Shown here: piece by piece, positions 24,580 through 36,125 of the stretch | Numbering within the stretch: the stretch's first letter is position 1 | Layout of the letters: each line of letters begins with the position of its first letter | Source of the DNA: Dryomyza anilis | Taxonomy: Eukaryota; Arthropoda; Insecta; Diptera; Dryomyzidae | Assembly: GCA_951804985.1 (NCBI GenBank) | Contig: OX638133.1 | Span: forward strand, 12,854,501 to 12,918,500 | Direction of reading: 5' to 3' | Length of the DNA: 64,000 nucleotides | Translations under genes and position numbers: made by a program | Notes under the pieces: model-generated | What the model saw: the letters and a program-made list of their open reading frames with translations, nothing else | Database searches by the model: none | What the model was told of the DNA's origin: nothing

Positions 24580-25365
24580 GGAATTTCATTTTAATAAATT
24601 TAATTTGATTGAAGTTAATAACGTTTCTAATTTGTAAACGTCAAAAGTTGATTTTTTTTGTGTGTAACAGTGGTACCATCAATTTCAGTTCAATAACACA
24701 GAACAAAAAAGTATAGAAAAAAATAATCATGTTGTGAAAAATAAAACTTGAAATATAATTAAATATCATCGTATCTTTAAGTGTATTGTGTAGCACGAAT
24801 TGAGTGTGAAATTAGAGTTTTGTTAATGAAAATAAAATCATTATTAAAGCTATAGAAATTGAAAAAAAAAAAACATCAAATCATTAGTGAACATGAAGAA
24901 AACCAAACATGTGGGAGATAAGCACACATACAATATATAGCTAAAAAGATAATGCGTTAATGGGTTTTAATAATGTATAACATGTTCTTTTCAATATTTC
25001 ATATGGCAGAGTTTTAATTAAAAAGTACGCTAAAAAATAAAAATAGTATTTCGGAATGAAATCATTCCAATTATCATCATCTAGGTCATCTATCTGATCG
25101 GGTAAAAAGAAGTATACAAATCCATGACCTGTTTACGTTCATTATCCTAGAATAATTATCATTAGGGCTTGGACAAAACTTTTGACAAAGCAGTTTAGAT
25201 ACTTTTTTTTTAGATTTTTATCAACAAATAACGGAGTAACAAAAACTGCCTATTTATAGACAATTTCTGGGATATACCTTTTAAAGTTTACAAATTTTGG
25301 TTCACAAACTTCATTTTTTTTTAAATATGCTTCAAATTTCTGAGAAAATGACATAAATTTGAGAG
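24580..25365. other. AT-rich, no gene seen
   Basis: Nothing recognised apart from A-runs. Confidence 0.4.
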
Positions 25366-26398
25366 TATATAATGTACATCATATTGATGAATTCATTTCT
25401 TCAAACCATGATTCATTGTATTAAAGAACCATTCGTAATATTAATGACTAGTGACATTAATGTTATGAATGCGTTCATAAATATGATGAACGCTTGGTAA
25501 CTGTCGAAAAAGTGTTCTTCAATATGATGTAATGCATGTGAAGAATACGTTTCATCATATTAATAGACAACTACATAAAATGCAACATATATGTACATCA
25601 TATTGAAGAATGCTGTTCATCAAACTAAATTTTAATCAAAATATTTATTTTTCGTTAATTTTTTGCCATACTTCTCAGTTCTCAAGTAGTTCTTAAATGT
25701 TATTTCTTATATAATGCTTGCTCGACATGCATAAATTTGTAAAATGTTTTGTAATAGATTTATTTATAATTACTTTTTATTGATAAAAAATTATACTTAT
25801 AAAAAATATAAAATAGTTTTTTTTTTAATAATTTTTTTTTCATAAATTTTTTTTTTTTCGGACAAAATTTTTATTTGATAGTTGTTTTGTTCCGAAAATA
25901 TTTTTTTAATAATTTTTTTTTAATAATTTTCTTTCTAAAAACTTTTTGTTATTTTTTTTTTTAAACATTTTCGAATTATTTTCTAAAAACAATTTTTTTT
26001 TGAAAATTTTTTTTGAAGAAAAAAAATAGTTCAATACATATTCATCTTATTGAATATTTTATAGATAAAAATTATGAACAATTAATTATGATTATATTCA
26101 TCAATATTTTTTTTGAAGAAAAAAAATAGTTCAATACATATTCATCTTATTGAATATTTTATAGATAAAAATTATGAACAATTAATTATGATTATATTCA
26201 TCAATATGATGATTCAAGCATTGTATTGAATATTTCGTTCTTTACTATGATGTTCGATATTATAAATAAGTTCAAATATATAATGAATACATTCATCAGT
26301 ATGTCACTTAATGAACGGTGGTATCAATATAATGAATCTGTTAGTTGGCAGATTCATAATGATGAATATAAATTCATCATATAGATTTTTTTCTGTGT
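25366..26398 (+). mobile_element. F1 element with internal duplication
   Basis: It contains left arm, conserved core (CTTCTCAGTTCTCAAGTAGT near 25671), T-rich middle and right arm ending TTTTTTCTGTGTAC. The outermost left terminus is lost. A 100-bp segment is duplicated in tandem at 26006-26105 and 26106-26205. Confidence 0.78.
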
Positions 26399-27954
26399 AC
26401 AGTTCAGAACATAAAAAACTAATTTCTTAAAAATTTAATGCTTTTAGTAAATATTTTATTACAAAGCCAACCTTCTTATCGTATGGAAAAAATATTTTTC
26501 GATTAGGGCACAATACTCAAAAGTACTTGGCAACCAGTTAATGCTCAAGTAATGAACTTTTTATATGTTTTCGTTGCGTAAATCGGATTAAGTGCTCAAA
26601 TGGCTACATATTTCGTCGATGCTCAACGTTAGCTTATTGAAACTTATTGAAAATGCTGCTGATACCTTAAAAAAAATAAAGTAAAAGAAAACTTTTTATA
26701 GATTTATTTAAATATTAAAATTAATAAACCGCTTATTTAAAGAATCACAAATTATACGAAAAAACTCACTTTATGTTTTCTTTGAATAAATAATTTCAAT
26801 TCTATACGATGACTATGAGTATGATGATAATAATTATGACGTTGAGAATAACTGCAATGTTGTCAATGATTATGACGATGCATCATCATCGTCATCATTG
26901 CATGGCAACGTTGTGTGGCGCTTATGTGCCACAACCCATCAAATAAATTCAATCATTCGCAATCATTCGAAATTCGATAAGAGCGTTGAAACCTTATGTT
27001 TCCGATACAAAAAACATTTGCATTTACTGGCTGCCTGGTTGGTGCCTGCTGCATATTTCATCGAAATTCATGTTTTCACGACGTGACTGTGCTGCGCAAT
27101 AGGCACCATTTGTACGATTCACGGCAACCTTTTTGCCGCACTTGTGTAGTCGTTTTAATTGAAAGTGGAAATGCATTTGTGCACACGTTGCAAATAAATT
27201 ATATTTAATACAAAACAAAAAAATAAAAATAAATAGGTATATAAAAAATTATCGACAATTAGTCATATTCGGAAATAACGTAAACCACTGAAGGTTTTCC
27301 ATAAATGTGTAATACTAGTGAAGCTAATTGTACAGAAACCATTTGGCAATAATTTAAAAATTAATAATATAAATATGAGTATTTTTAAAGAGCGCATTTT
27401 GATAAAATTCGAAGCTTTCTTGCATAAATTCTATATCGTTGTCGTTGCTTTATCGTTTATAATTTCTATAATTTCACTTACATTTAAATCTGTTGATATG
27501 ATACGATATTTTAACATTAAAAATATCAATATGGAAATATTTTTTTTGAAACAATCTCGAAATTTATAAATTTTTCATATATATCGTTCCAATTTCGATT
27601 ATGCAATTCGTTTCGAATTCATTACGAGATCAATGCCAGAAAAAATACAATTCACACAATGTCGGACACACTCTCAAACGATTTCGAGCTTCGAATTTCA
27701 CTTAAATGGTAGGCAGATATCGATACGTATTGAAATCTTCGATGCCTTGAAACATTCTAGTAATAACTTCGATTAAATAGTTCGATATCGTTGCTTTATC
27801 GATTCAAATTTTAAAATTTCTCGTACATTCAAATTCTTTGAACTGATTTCGATCGATTTATCAAATCGATATAGCAATTTCGAACTTTGAATTTTCTTTC
27901 TTCTATATCGTTCCGGATTCGAAAATTTCTCGTATCAATATCTACCTACCGCAT
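26399..27954. other. Non-coding with a lower-AT island
   Basis: Bases 26820-27200 are lower in AT, with GATGATGATAATAATTATGA and CATCATCATCGTCATCATTG triplet tracts; three mutually overlapping frames there contradict each other. Bases 27560-27950 are dense in TTCGAA/ATCGAT motifs without clear periodicity. Confidence 0.4.
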
Positions 27955-29447
27955 TAAAAAAAAATATTCATCAATATGATGAATTTATTCATAAATATTA
28001 TGAATTTTTCTACCAACTACCAGATTCATCATATTGATACAGCCGTTCATTAAATGACATATTTATGAATGCAGTCATTATATATATGAACAAAATATTC
28101 AATACAATATAATCATAATATTGATGAATAATTCAAAAATATATTTTTACGAATTTTTTCAAAAAAAAAAAAAAATTTAGAAATCAATTTGGAAAAGAAA
28201 ATAGAAAAAAATGTATTAAATTTTTTTTTTTGAAAAAAAAAATATTATCCGAGAAAAAAAAAATGTTGGAAAAAAAATATCCGAGAAAAAAAATAATTTT
28301 TGGAAAAAAAAAATGTTATCTTTTTTTATGAATGCATTCATTATATTTTTTTATGAATGCAGTCATTATATTTTTTTTGATGAATGCAGTCATTATATAT
28401 ATGAACAAAATATTCAATACAATGAATTTGAATTGATGAATATAATCATAATATTGACGAACAATTCAAAAATATTTTTTTACGAATTTTTTCAAAAAAA
28501 AAAAAAAAAATTTTAGAACAAAATGTTTTCCAAAATCAATTTGGAAAACAAAATGGAAAAAAATGAATTAATTTTTTTTTTTCGAAAAAAAAATATCCGA
28601 GAAAAAAAAAATTAAGAAAAAAAAATAATTTTTGGAAAAAAAAATTGTATCGAAAAAAAAAATTTTATCGATAAAAATGTTGTCAAAAAAAAGGGTTATA
28701 AAATATATATAAAATTTGTTGTTTCAAAAAATATATCATCGTTGTAGAACGAAAGTCACCAAATACATTTTTATGAACAACTTAAATTTATAGTTTGTTG
28801 ATTTATGATATAAAAAGTAATTAATGCATTTTTAAAGTTGAAATATCAGTTGATAGATTTACATTTTCTTATCATGTAGTAAAATCATTGAGATCATCGA
28901 CTAAAAATTGACAGATATATAAAGATTTTTGTAAATGAATTTTTGACATTTTGAAAATGTTTTTTGGTGACTTTTTGTTCTATAACAACGATACATATTT
29001 TTTTTAATATATATTTTATAAATATTACTTTTTATTATTAAAATGTTGTAATTATAAATAAATTTTTACAAAACATTTCACTAATTTACGCATGTCGAGC
29101 AAGCATTAAATAAGAAATAACCTACAAGAACTACTTGAGAACTGAGAAGTATGGCAAAAAATAAACGAAAAATAAATATTTTGATAAACAATTTGTTTGA
29201 TGAAAAGCATTCTTCAATATGATGTACAAACTATGTTGTATTTTATGTATTTGTTCATTAATATGATAAAACGTATTCTTTACATATATTGAAGCACACT
29301 CTTTCGACAATTCGCAAGCGTTCATCATATTTATGATCGCATTCAGAACATTGCTGTCATAAGTCATTAATATTATGAAAGGTTCTTCAATGCAATGTAT
29401 CATGATATGAAGAACGGAATTCATCAATATGATACAATTTTTTATGT
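27955..29447 (-). mobile_element. F1 element, inverted long copy
   Basis: The right arm comes first in reverse (27957-28140) and is repeated (28310-28470), then A-runs with GAAAA, the core in reverse (CTACTTGAGAACTGAGAAGT near 29132), and the left arm ending near 29447. A separate foldback insertion sits at 28726-29006. The empty version of the Helitron target lies near 28071-28098. Confidence 0.75.
28726..29006. mobile_element. Foldback element inside F1
   Basis: Inverted arms of about 50 bp: ATCGTTGTAGAACGAAAGTCACC at left pairs with GGTGACTTTTTGTTCTATAACAACGAT at right (a few mismatches). The ~180-bp interior is AT-rich. Confidence 0.7.
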
Positions 29448-29512
29448 GTTGCTCGTAGACATTTCAGATTTCCAATAATTAATTGATGAGCATAACTGCC
29501 CTTGACATTTAA

Positions 29513-29797
29513 TAAACACATAATAACCCATCTACTCAATTTGATTCTCTACCCATTCGGTTCTCTCAGCCGTTAAGTCGGTTCTTGTAGTTAAAACTAA
29601 AAGGGTTTTAGTCTGTACTTAGTATAAGCAATTTAGATTAGTTTATGCACAGTCTATTGTGTGTGCATGATAACATTTCTAGCGCCAATCGCATGTATTA
29701 GTTCTATTAACCAATTTGTAGAAATTACACTTAAAAACGAATAAAGTTAGTTGTTACAACGAAATTTTTCGTAATTCCAACCTCATTTTTCTCTGTG
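29513..29797 (+). mobile_element. Family-F2 MITE, diverged copy
   Basis: Shares the order CGGTTCTCTCAGCCGTTAAG, AAAAGGGTTTTAGT, GTTGTTACAACGAAATTTTT and TTTTTCTCTGTGCAT with the 23.7 and 24.3 kb copies; the left terminus is decayed. Confidence 0.6.
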
Positions 29798-30029
29798 CAT
29801 ACTTTAAAGTTGCCCCTGGTTTTTTTTTAATAATTTTCACTTGCTTTCCTTAAGCTTTGTTAAAAATGTGACCCTGTTTCTAGAACATTTAGCATATCAT
29901 ATATATACACTTAAAAAAATAGCTTTACCAAGTAACCGAGTAGCAGCTGGAAAAATTTAAAATATTATTTTGTTACATTTACAACATGCACATGTGACTG
30001 ACTTTTTTTTTTTTTGTTGGCTGATGCCA

Positions 30030-30600
30030 TTTACCATGGTACATCCTTGTGCGGTTTTTGCAGCACCCTCGCTATTCAGAGTTTTTCTGGGTTTTATTTT
30101 TTTATTGCTGCCTCTCGCCAACCTAGAAACACTTTTAATGGCGAACATTTTGCATACGAAAGTGTGCTTCAGCTGAAATTTATTTACCTAGCGTTGCGCA
30201 GCGCAGCGCGTTGCGTTGCCACATGATCGTGCACTTGAGTGTGGCCAGATAGGCGGCGCATTGAGGCACCTGAGCTGTGGCACCGCTGCTGTTGCTGCGT
30301 GAGTGGTTTTTCGTATATATTTTTTTCGTTTCGTTTCGTTTTTATCGTTTTACTTGTGTGTGTGTTTTTCTCCTGACATTCACATTCGCATTCGCCTATT
30401 TTAGCCATTTTAGGAAATATCTTTATTAGAGTGACAAAAGTGGCAACACACAGTGAAAAGGTGAAGGAAGTGGGTAATGTTCGTAAAGAGCATGGATTTT
30501 ATTGTAACAATGTGGGAAGCACAGCAGCAGCAGCAGTAACACTAGCAGCTGCAACCGAGATAATGTCTAAATTTGCAATGCAAATAGAATAGGAAGAAAA
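30030..30600. promoter_or_regulatory. Lower-AT island upstream of the Zasp52 exon; possible promoter/5' exon
   Basis: This stretch is much less AT-rich than its surroundings. It has a GCGCAGCGCGTTGCGTTGCC segment near 30195, a GTTTC/TCGTTT run, TG repeats near 30355 and a CAG repeat near 30520. A donor-like AAAAG|GTGAAG occurs near 30460, which could join to the acceptor at 31732 and make a 5' untranslated exon. Overlapping open frames on both strands (29957-30408) are mutually exclusive and look like by-products of the composition. Promoter or 5' exon status is inference from position and composition. Confidence 0.25.
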
Positions 30601-31134
30601 AATGGCGTACATTTAGCCATTTAAATATACATTTTTTATCATTTTAATTAGAGGTTTGGATGGAGGATGAAAAGAACAGACCATCATCATGCAGCATGTT
30701 TCATATGTGGGTGCTTAGAATGGCGTCGTGTCGTTTAATGATCCTCACGAGGACATTATAGTGTGCTCAGAATAACTTAATTAGGTAGCTAAACCATGTG
30801 GCATCATTCACTGAGTGCGGGGCTTATGAAACGACGATAAGGAGGTGTTGGCTATTTTTTTTTTAAATTTCTTTAAAGAAAACTACAGTTTAACACCAAC
30901 ACAATACCATAATATGCCATTTCCATGTCATGTCCAGTTGACTTAGTAATTTTTGTGTTATTCCATTTTTGGTTTTTGAATTCTGCATTTATTTCCTGTC
31001 AAATGTGGTGCAATTTGGTATTTTCTCTACTAAGTTATAACAAAAAATGAACTTAGCATAATTTAAGCTATTTTTCTACATGTAGTATACTTAATTTTTT
31101 TTTACTTCGATGTTGTTTTTAATATATAATTTTC
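30601..31134. other. Putative 5' intron of Zasp52
   Basis: No repeat recognised. Bases 30680-30850 are moderately complex and may hold regulatory sequence. Confidence 0.35.
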
Positions 31135-31496
31135 TAAGGTCCAGTTTTTCAGTAAATTTCAGTTTAAACCAAGGATTAAAACCTAAAAATTTTGAATATC
31201 GGTTTATTTCTGATTTTCGTAAAACTGTTTCGGTTCTGGTTTTAAAAATGAATCGGTTTTAAACGGATATCGGTTTAGGTTTCGATTGCGGTTTCAATTC
31301 TTGGTTTAAACTATATGTATTTGGGTCCATAGTCAACATAACACAAATATTAAAATGTCATATAAACCGATAACTAATGGTCTTTCTGCCTGTAAAATTT
31401 AACGACATTTGACCGAGTTGATTAGGAGTTATAGACCTTTTAAAAATGTCAAAAGTTTAAACCAAGTTTAAACTTACACTGAGAAACTGGACCTAA
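31135..31496 (+). mobile_element. Harbinger-like MITE before the Zasp52 exon
   Basis: GGTCCAGTTTTTCAGT at 31138 and its inverted partner ACTGAGAAACTGGACC ending 31493 are flanked by TAA on both sides. A 3-bp TAA duplication fits PIF/Harbinger elements (TWA targets). The inner ends also pair (GTTTAAAC...). A fragment is at 21440-21690. No transposase. Confidence 0.75.
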
Positions 31497-31732
31497 GTAG
31501 ACTGAGAAATGTTTGCTTTTTAATAAAAAATGCTATAAATATTTCGTGATAAACGTAATTCTCTCTGTTTTAAAACCCCAAGAGACAAAACTCATATTTG
31601 AGATTTATTATGAAATGGAATTGAAGGCTCGATATATTTTATTTTTATATTTTTTTTTACTATTTAATTTTTTTTTAAATTTCTTTTATATATTTTTATA
31701 TTTTTTAAATATATATTTTTTTATTATTTCAG

Positions 31733-31859
31733 TTAAACTATTTTAAAAATGGCCCAACCACAAATGATGCAAATCAAACTTTCGCGTTTCGACGCTCAAC
31801 CATGGGGATTCCGTCTGCAAGGCGGTGTCGATTTTGCTGCTCCACTCTTGGTGCAAAAG
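31733..31859 (+). CDS. Zasp52: Zasp52 first coding exon (PDZ domain N-terminus)
   Basis: Coding starts at the ATG at 31749 and runs 37 codons to a phase-0 donor (AAG|GTAAGA, GT at 31860-31861). A long T-rich tract ends in an acceptor AG at 31731-31732, so this is an internal exon with a 16-nt untranslated leader (31733-31748) and at least one non-coding exon upstream. The peptide begins MAQPQMMQIKLSRFDAQPWG and continues FRLQGGVDFAAPLLVQK. I recognise it as the start of the fly ALP/Enigma-family protein Zasp52: the WGFRLQGG segment is the carboxylate-binding loop of its PDZ domain. The family protein binds alpha-actinin at muscle Z-discs and at integrin attachment sites. The rest of the PDZ domain, the ZM motif and the LIM domains are not in the window, which implies a following intron longer than 32 kb. 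GC content is clearly higher than in the flanks. A Harbinger-like MITE lies 237 bp upstream. Confidence 0.93.
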
Positions 31860-31861
31860 GT

Positions 31862-33200
31862 AAGATTCAAAAATAGTAAATTTTTATTTTATAAGAAGAA
31901 ATTTAAAATTACTCAAACAAATTTATTAAAACTAAGAAAATTTTCTAAAACATTTTCTATGCAGCTTAGAAAAATTGAAAAAAAAGTTTATCAGACAAAG
32001 AAGTATTAAAGTATTTAATATTAAAAGTTGTCTATTTTCTGTCCATCTCCCAAAAAATCACAAAAATCTATTATTAAAATACCACTTATTTTACAATCGG
32101 TCATACGTTTCCCACAAACTTCTAGTTATCTGTGTGGTTGCCAAAAATATGTCCAAAATATTCAAGTTAAATTCCAAAAATTTTGTTTTATCGAAATCCA
32201 AGATTAAAAATTTGGCAGGCTTGATATTGTTTTTGAAAGATGTTAAGCAATAAAAAACGGTATTTGTATCAAAAGCTATCTGTTTTTTGTGCATTCCGAA
32301 AATATGCATGGAAAATGCCAATATAATTTTAAAATACCCCATATGCTTTTTATATACTTCCATTTAGTTGTCTGTGTGTTTTCCGTATATATGCCGGAAA
32401 TATACCTTATAAATGCCATAACATTTTCCTCGGAAAGCAGACAAAGACGGAGTTTTTATCAAAAGATGAGTATTTGCTATATCTAAAATACGCCTTTCAT
32501 ATTCTACATATTTTGATAACCTGCTAAAATCTTCCGATTGCCTGTATAATTGCCGAAAATATGCGCTAAAAATTCCAGAAAAATAGCAGATATTTTTTCT
32601 CTGTTATCTTTCAATTCATGTCATACGCATCTAAAAATCTTCCAATTACCTGTAAGAATATGCGCCAAATATTCCAGAAAAATTACAGATATTTTCTCGG
32701 GTACCCCGGAGAATAATTTTCTCAGGATCGAGGCAGTTTCGAATCATTTTTTCGTCATATTTCATACAGACAAAGATAGAGTTTGTATCACAAGCTGTCT
32801 GTTTTCTGCCCGTACCCAAAATATGCCGTGAATTTGCCAATAAAATTCCACAAAATTTGACAACCTGATATACACTTCCCAAAACATTCAATTTATCTGT
32901 GTGTTTGGTGTTTATTTCCGATATATCCGAAATATATCCGAAATATACCTGAAAAATGCCAGAAGTTTTGTCTCGGCTAGTATTCCAAGTCTTTACAGAC
33001 TTATGATAGTTTAGAAATATATTTTTGGAACATTTTTAGTTTAGCGGAATTTGTATCAGAAGCTGTATATTTTCGGTCAGTTCCCAAAATACATCGGGAA
33101 TATGATTTTCAAATTCCACAAATTATATGATTCAAAGAAACCTCCAAAGTCAGTGTTTGCCAGAAATTTAGTCTCGAGACTCGAGTTGTAATTGTAAATT
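31862..33200 (+). repeat. Decayed ~260-bp repeat series in the Zasp52 intron
   Basis: The motif series AAGCTGTCTGTTTTCTGCCC / CCAAAATATGCCG / GTGTGTTT recurs, with substitutions, near 32022, 32270, 32788 and 33057; the related CGAAAATATGCGC...ATTCCAGAAAAAT occurs near 32545 and 32655. Spacing suggests an ancient tandem of roughly 260-bp units. Confidence 0.6.
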
Positions 33201-33582
33201 TAAAAATTATATTACTTAAACATCTGAAGAAATATTCACATTTTTAATTTTTTAAAACTCTTTTATCAGTGCCACATAGTTTGAGGAACATAAGTTGATT
33301 ATGCCTTGGGAATTAACTATTTTATATATAAATCCATATTATATAATGCAAATACTTGATAAATTTCCAAATTTTTATATTCACAAAATATTTAAACAAT
33401 GTAGTGTTGTTTTGCGCACGTCTCGCGTAAAACAATAATTTTATTTATGGACCAAGCTAATGCATAAAATGTGATGTCTGGACATAATAAATTAGTACTA
33501 TATATTATTTATTTAATGCTGAAGAAAAACAAAAACAAATATGCTTTGAAAATGTTTCATAAATACAAAATAATAATGTATA

Positions 33583-33700
33583 TATTACTCTTACTCATAA
33601 GAATAAAAGTAAGAGTAAAATATAATTTTAACCCAGGCAAAATTATAATGTTTATATTACGCTTACTTATAAGAATAAAAGTAAGAGTAATATTTAATTT
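33583..33700 (+). repeat. Duplicated small palindrome
   Basis: TTACTCTTACTCATAAGAAT with AAAAGTAAGAGTAA is repeated about 73 bp later (ATTACGCTTACTTATAAGAA). Each unit is itself an inverted repeat around TTACTCTTAC/GTAAGAGTAA. Confidence 0.7.
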
Positions 33701-34197
33701 TATCCATATTAAAAAGTTATATGTAATGCAATTTATTCATGAAATATTTATCACATGTATGAATCATCATTTTACGAAAATTTCACAGAAAAACAGCAAA
33801 TGACGGCATGATTACACAGCCCTGAATATTTGACCAGTCCACTCACCGGTTGCCCAACACCACCGTGTATTCGTCACAGTATCGTACTAAATGAAACTAA
33901 AAAAATAATGCGAAAAGTTATAGCAAAACAAAAAAAAAAATAAATAAAACTCTTCAAAACTTAAGCAATCGATCGGAAATGCTGAATCATCTACAAAGAA
34001 ATAAAATACGATTAACCAGAAATGGTTGATTTTATTTTTATCTTGTTTTTTTTTTTTGTTTTGTTGTCGTAATTAACATAAGAGCGTAAATTTTCGAAGC
34101 TGACAAATTTGAGTTATTAGGCTTTAAATTATTGAAAAAAAAAATAAAATACAAAAAATATATATTTTCGAAACTAAAATCGAATGTAAAATCGAAC

Positions 34198-34575
34198 ACA
34201 GAAAACAAATAATCGACGTAAATATAGCAACCGATATTAATTGCATTTATTAATAAAACCAGCAATGAAATTCAGTAATTTAATGAAGTTATTTGCTGTC
34301 CTTCGTTAAATAAACAATTTAATGAAAAGATTAGCTATTATTCGTTAAATCAGCAATTACGTTTGCTAATATGAATATTTGTACGTCAATGCAGCAAATA
34401 GTTTAGTCGGCGCAGTTTTAGCAAATATAATTGATGAAACTGGGCCGACTAAAATAGTCATATTAGCAAACGTAATTGCTGATTTAACAAAGAAAAGCAA
34501 ATGTTTTCATTAAATTAGTAAATTTGATTGCAATTAGTATCGGTTGCTATATTTACGTCGATCATTTTTTCTGTT
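34198..34575. mobile_element. Long-hairpin MITE
   Basis: Outer arms 34212-34245 and 34529-34562 pair over 34 bp with one mismatch (starting ATCGACGTAAATATAGCAAC). Inner arms 34344-34374 and 34458-34488 pair perfectly over 31 bp (GTTAAATCAGCAATTACGTT...). TTTAGTCGG/CCGACTAAA pairs near the centre. The ends ACAGAAAA and TTTTTTCTGT resemble those of F1. Confidence 0.82.
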
Positions 34576-35007
34576 AAGTATTTGTTATTTTGTGAAAATG
34601 TATATTGTTTGCTTAAAAATAATATAAATATTCAATATAATTACATAAAAAAACACTGTCCCAAAGAAACATTTTCTCGATGATTATCAATGGTCTTTCT
34701 TTTAGTTGGACATATTTTCATATATATGAAAATAAACATAATATGTTTATTCTTCACATATATAAATATATATTTGATAAATTATTCACCGAACAAAGGT
34801 GTATGATCTACATAATCAGAACTCAATGAGGTCATGATCATGTCTACTTTAATGGGGTATATTCCAATTAAGGTTGTATTTATCTATAAATATGGATATT
34901 CAAATTTTTGTTTAAGGGTTAGTTTCAGCATTTCGAACATTATTTAAATTTCATGTAATTTAACGTTTGAAAAATTATAAAATTGTTTCAAATAATGTCA
35001 CCTGGTA
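34576..35007. other. AT-rich intron sequence
   Basis: Nothing recognised. Confidence 0.4.
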
Positions 35008-35436
35008 CCCTAGTAGAAATTTTGGTAAGGTCATGGTCATGAAGTGATCATGTCATTATTTGAGATGATCGGGATATGACGAGGCCCATAATTTCCTTGT
35101 AACGCAGTGTCATGATCATGTATTGACCTCAGACCATGATCATGTACTGATCGGTCAATTCCCCATTTTAATATTTACCCGACAATTGCCTTGTCTGAGC
35201 CCGAGCATAATAGGGTTTCTCTCATTAATCTTGATCATTGCCTGATGCTAATTTCGTTATGAGGTACAAATAATGTAGCTATGATCGGGAACATTGACTG
35301 TTTGGATAATGTAAACCCTGCTATGGTAAGCATGATAAGTGCATGCAAAGGCAATGATCATATTTTCTCTAATAGGGCTTACCCAACGAAAACCCGATCA
35401 TTTCCCGATGGCGCATCGGGCAAATTTCTACTAGGG
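35008..35436 (+). mobile_element. Family-M MITE, copy 3
   Basis: Full 429-bp copy with both 15-bp TIRs, flanked by TA. Nine GATC sites are visible. Confidence 0.92.
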
Positions 35437-36125
35437 TAAGGAAACTGATCACATAACAAGGAAACATGATCAGTTAAAAATCATGTGTACCATGGTAAAC
35501 ATGGTAAATTTATAGCAGCAATTGTTCCGAATGTTGATTTCTAAATAAAGTCAAAAACTGCTGACTGAATAAGAGTATATCTAATATAGAACCTATAATA
35601 CCTCGACTATAGACAAAATAACATCTAAATTTATTTTACATTAAACTGCTAAGCTCTCCCCGTCCGTTTTTGTGTACCGTATATCGCTGTTTATATATTT
35701 GTCACAATTTTTGGCATCTAATGGGTTTTGACACATTAGCATATATTAACGAAAACAGACTGACATGTTGCCATCATTAATTTCAGCAGCATGTCGCGAC
35801 ACAGTAATTGATGGGTAATTTGTAGGCTGTCAGACTAATTTTTTTTATAAATGTTTTTGCTGCGAGAGTGTCAATTATTCTAGATATAAAATGACACAAA
35901 TAGGTAGAATAAAACATAATAATGCAATGAAAAAACATTTTAAAAGATACTAAGAAATTTTTAAAATAATAAAAACTAATTTATTTAAGCCCTAAAGCTG
36001 TTTATAATTAAATTTTAATTTACTTTATTAAAAACAAAATTAAAATGTGCTTTCGTTAAAAAAAAAATATTTTAAAAAAGGTATAAAATGAATATTTTGT
36101 ATAACATTATTAGCACTCCATTTAC
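35437..36125. other. Intron sequence, no feature
   Basis: No exon, repeat family or RNA gene was recognised. Confidence 0.4.

Noticed and set aside
29957..30408. Several overlapping frames on both strands
   Set aside because: They contradict one another and arise from a lower-AT region with few stops. None has a recognised domain; the region is better treated as possible promoter/5' exon.
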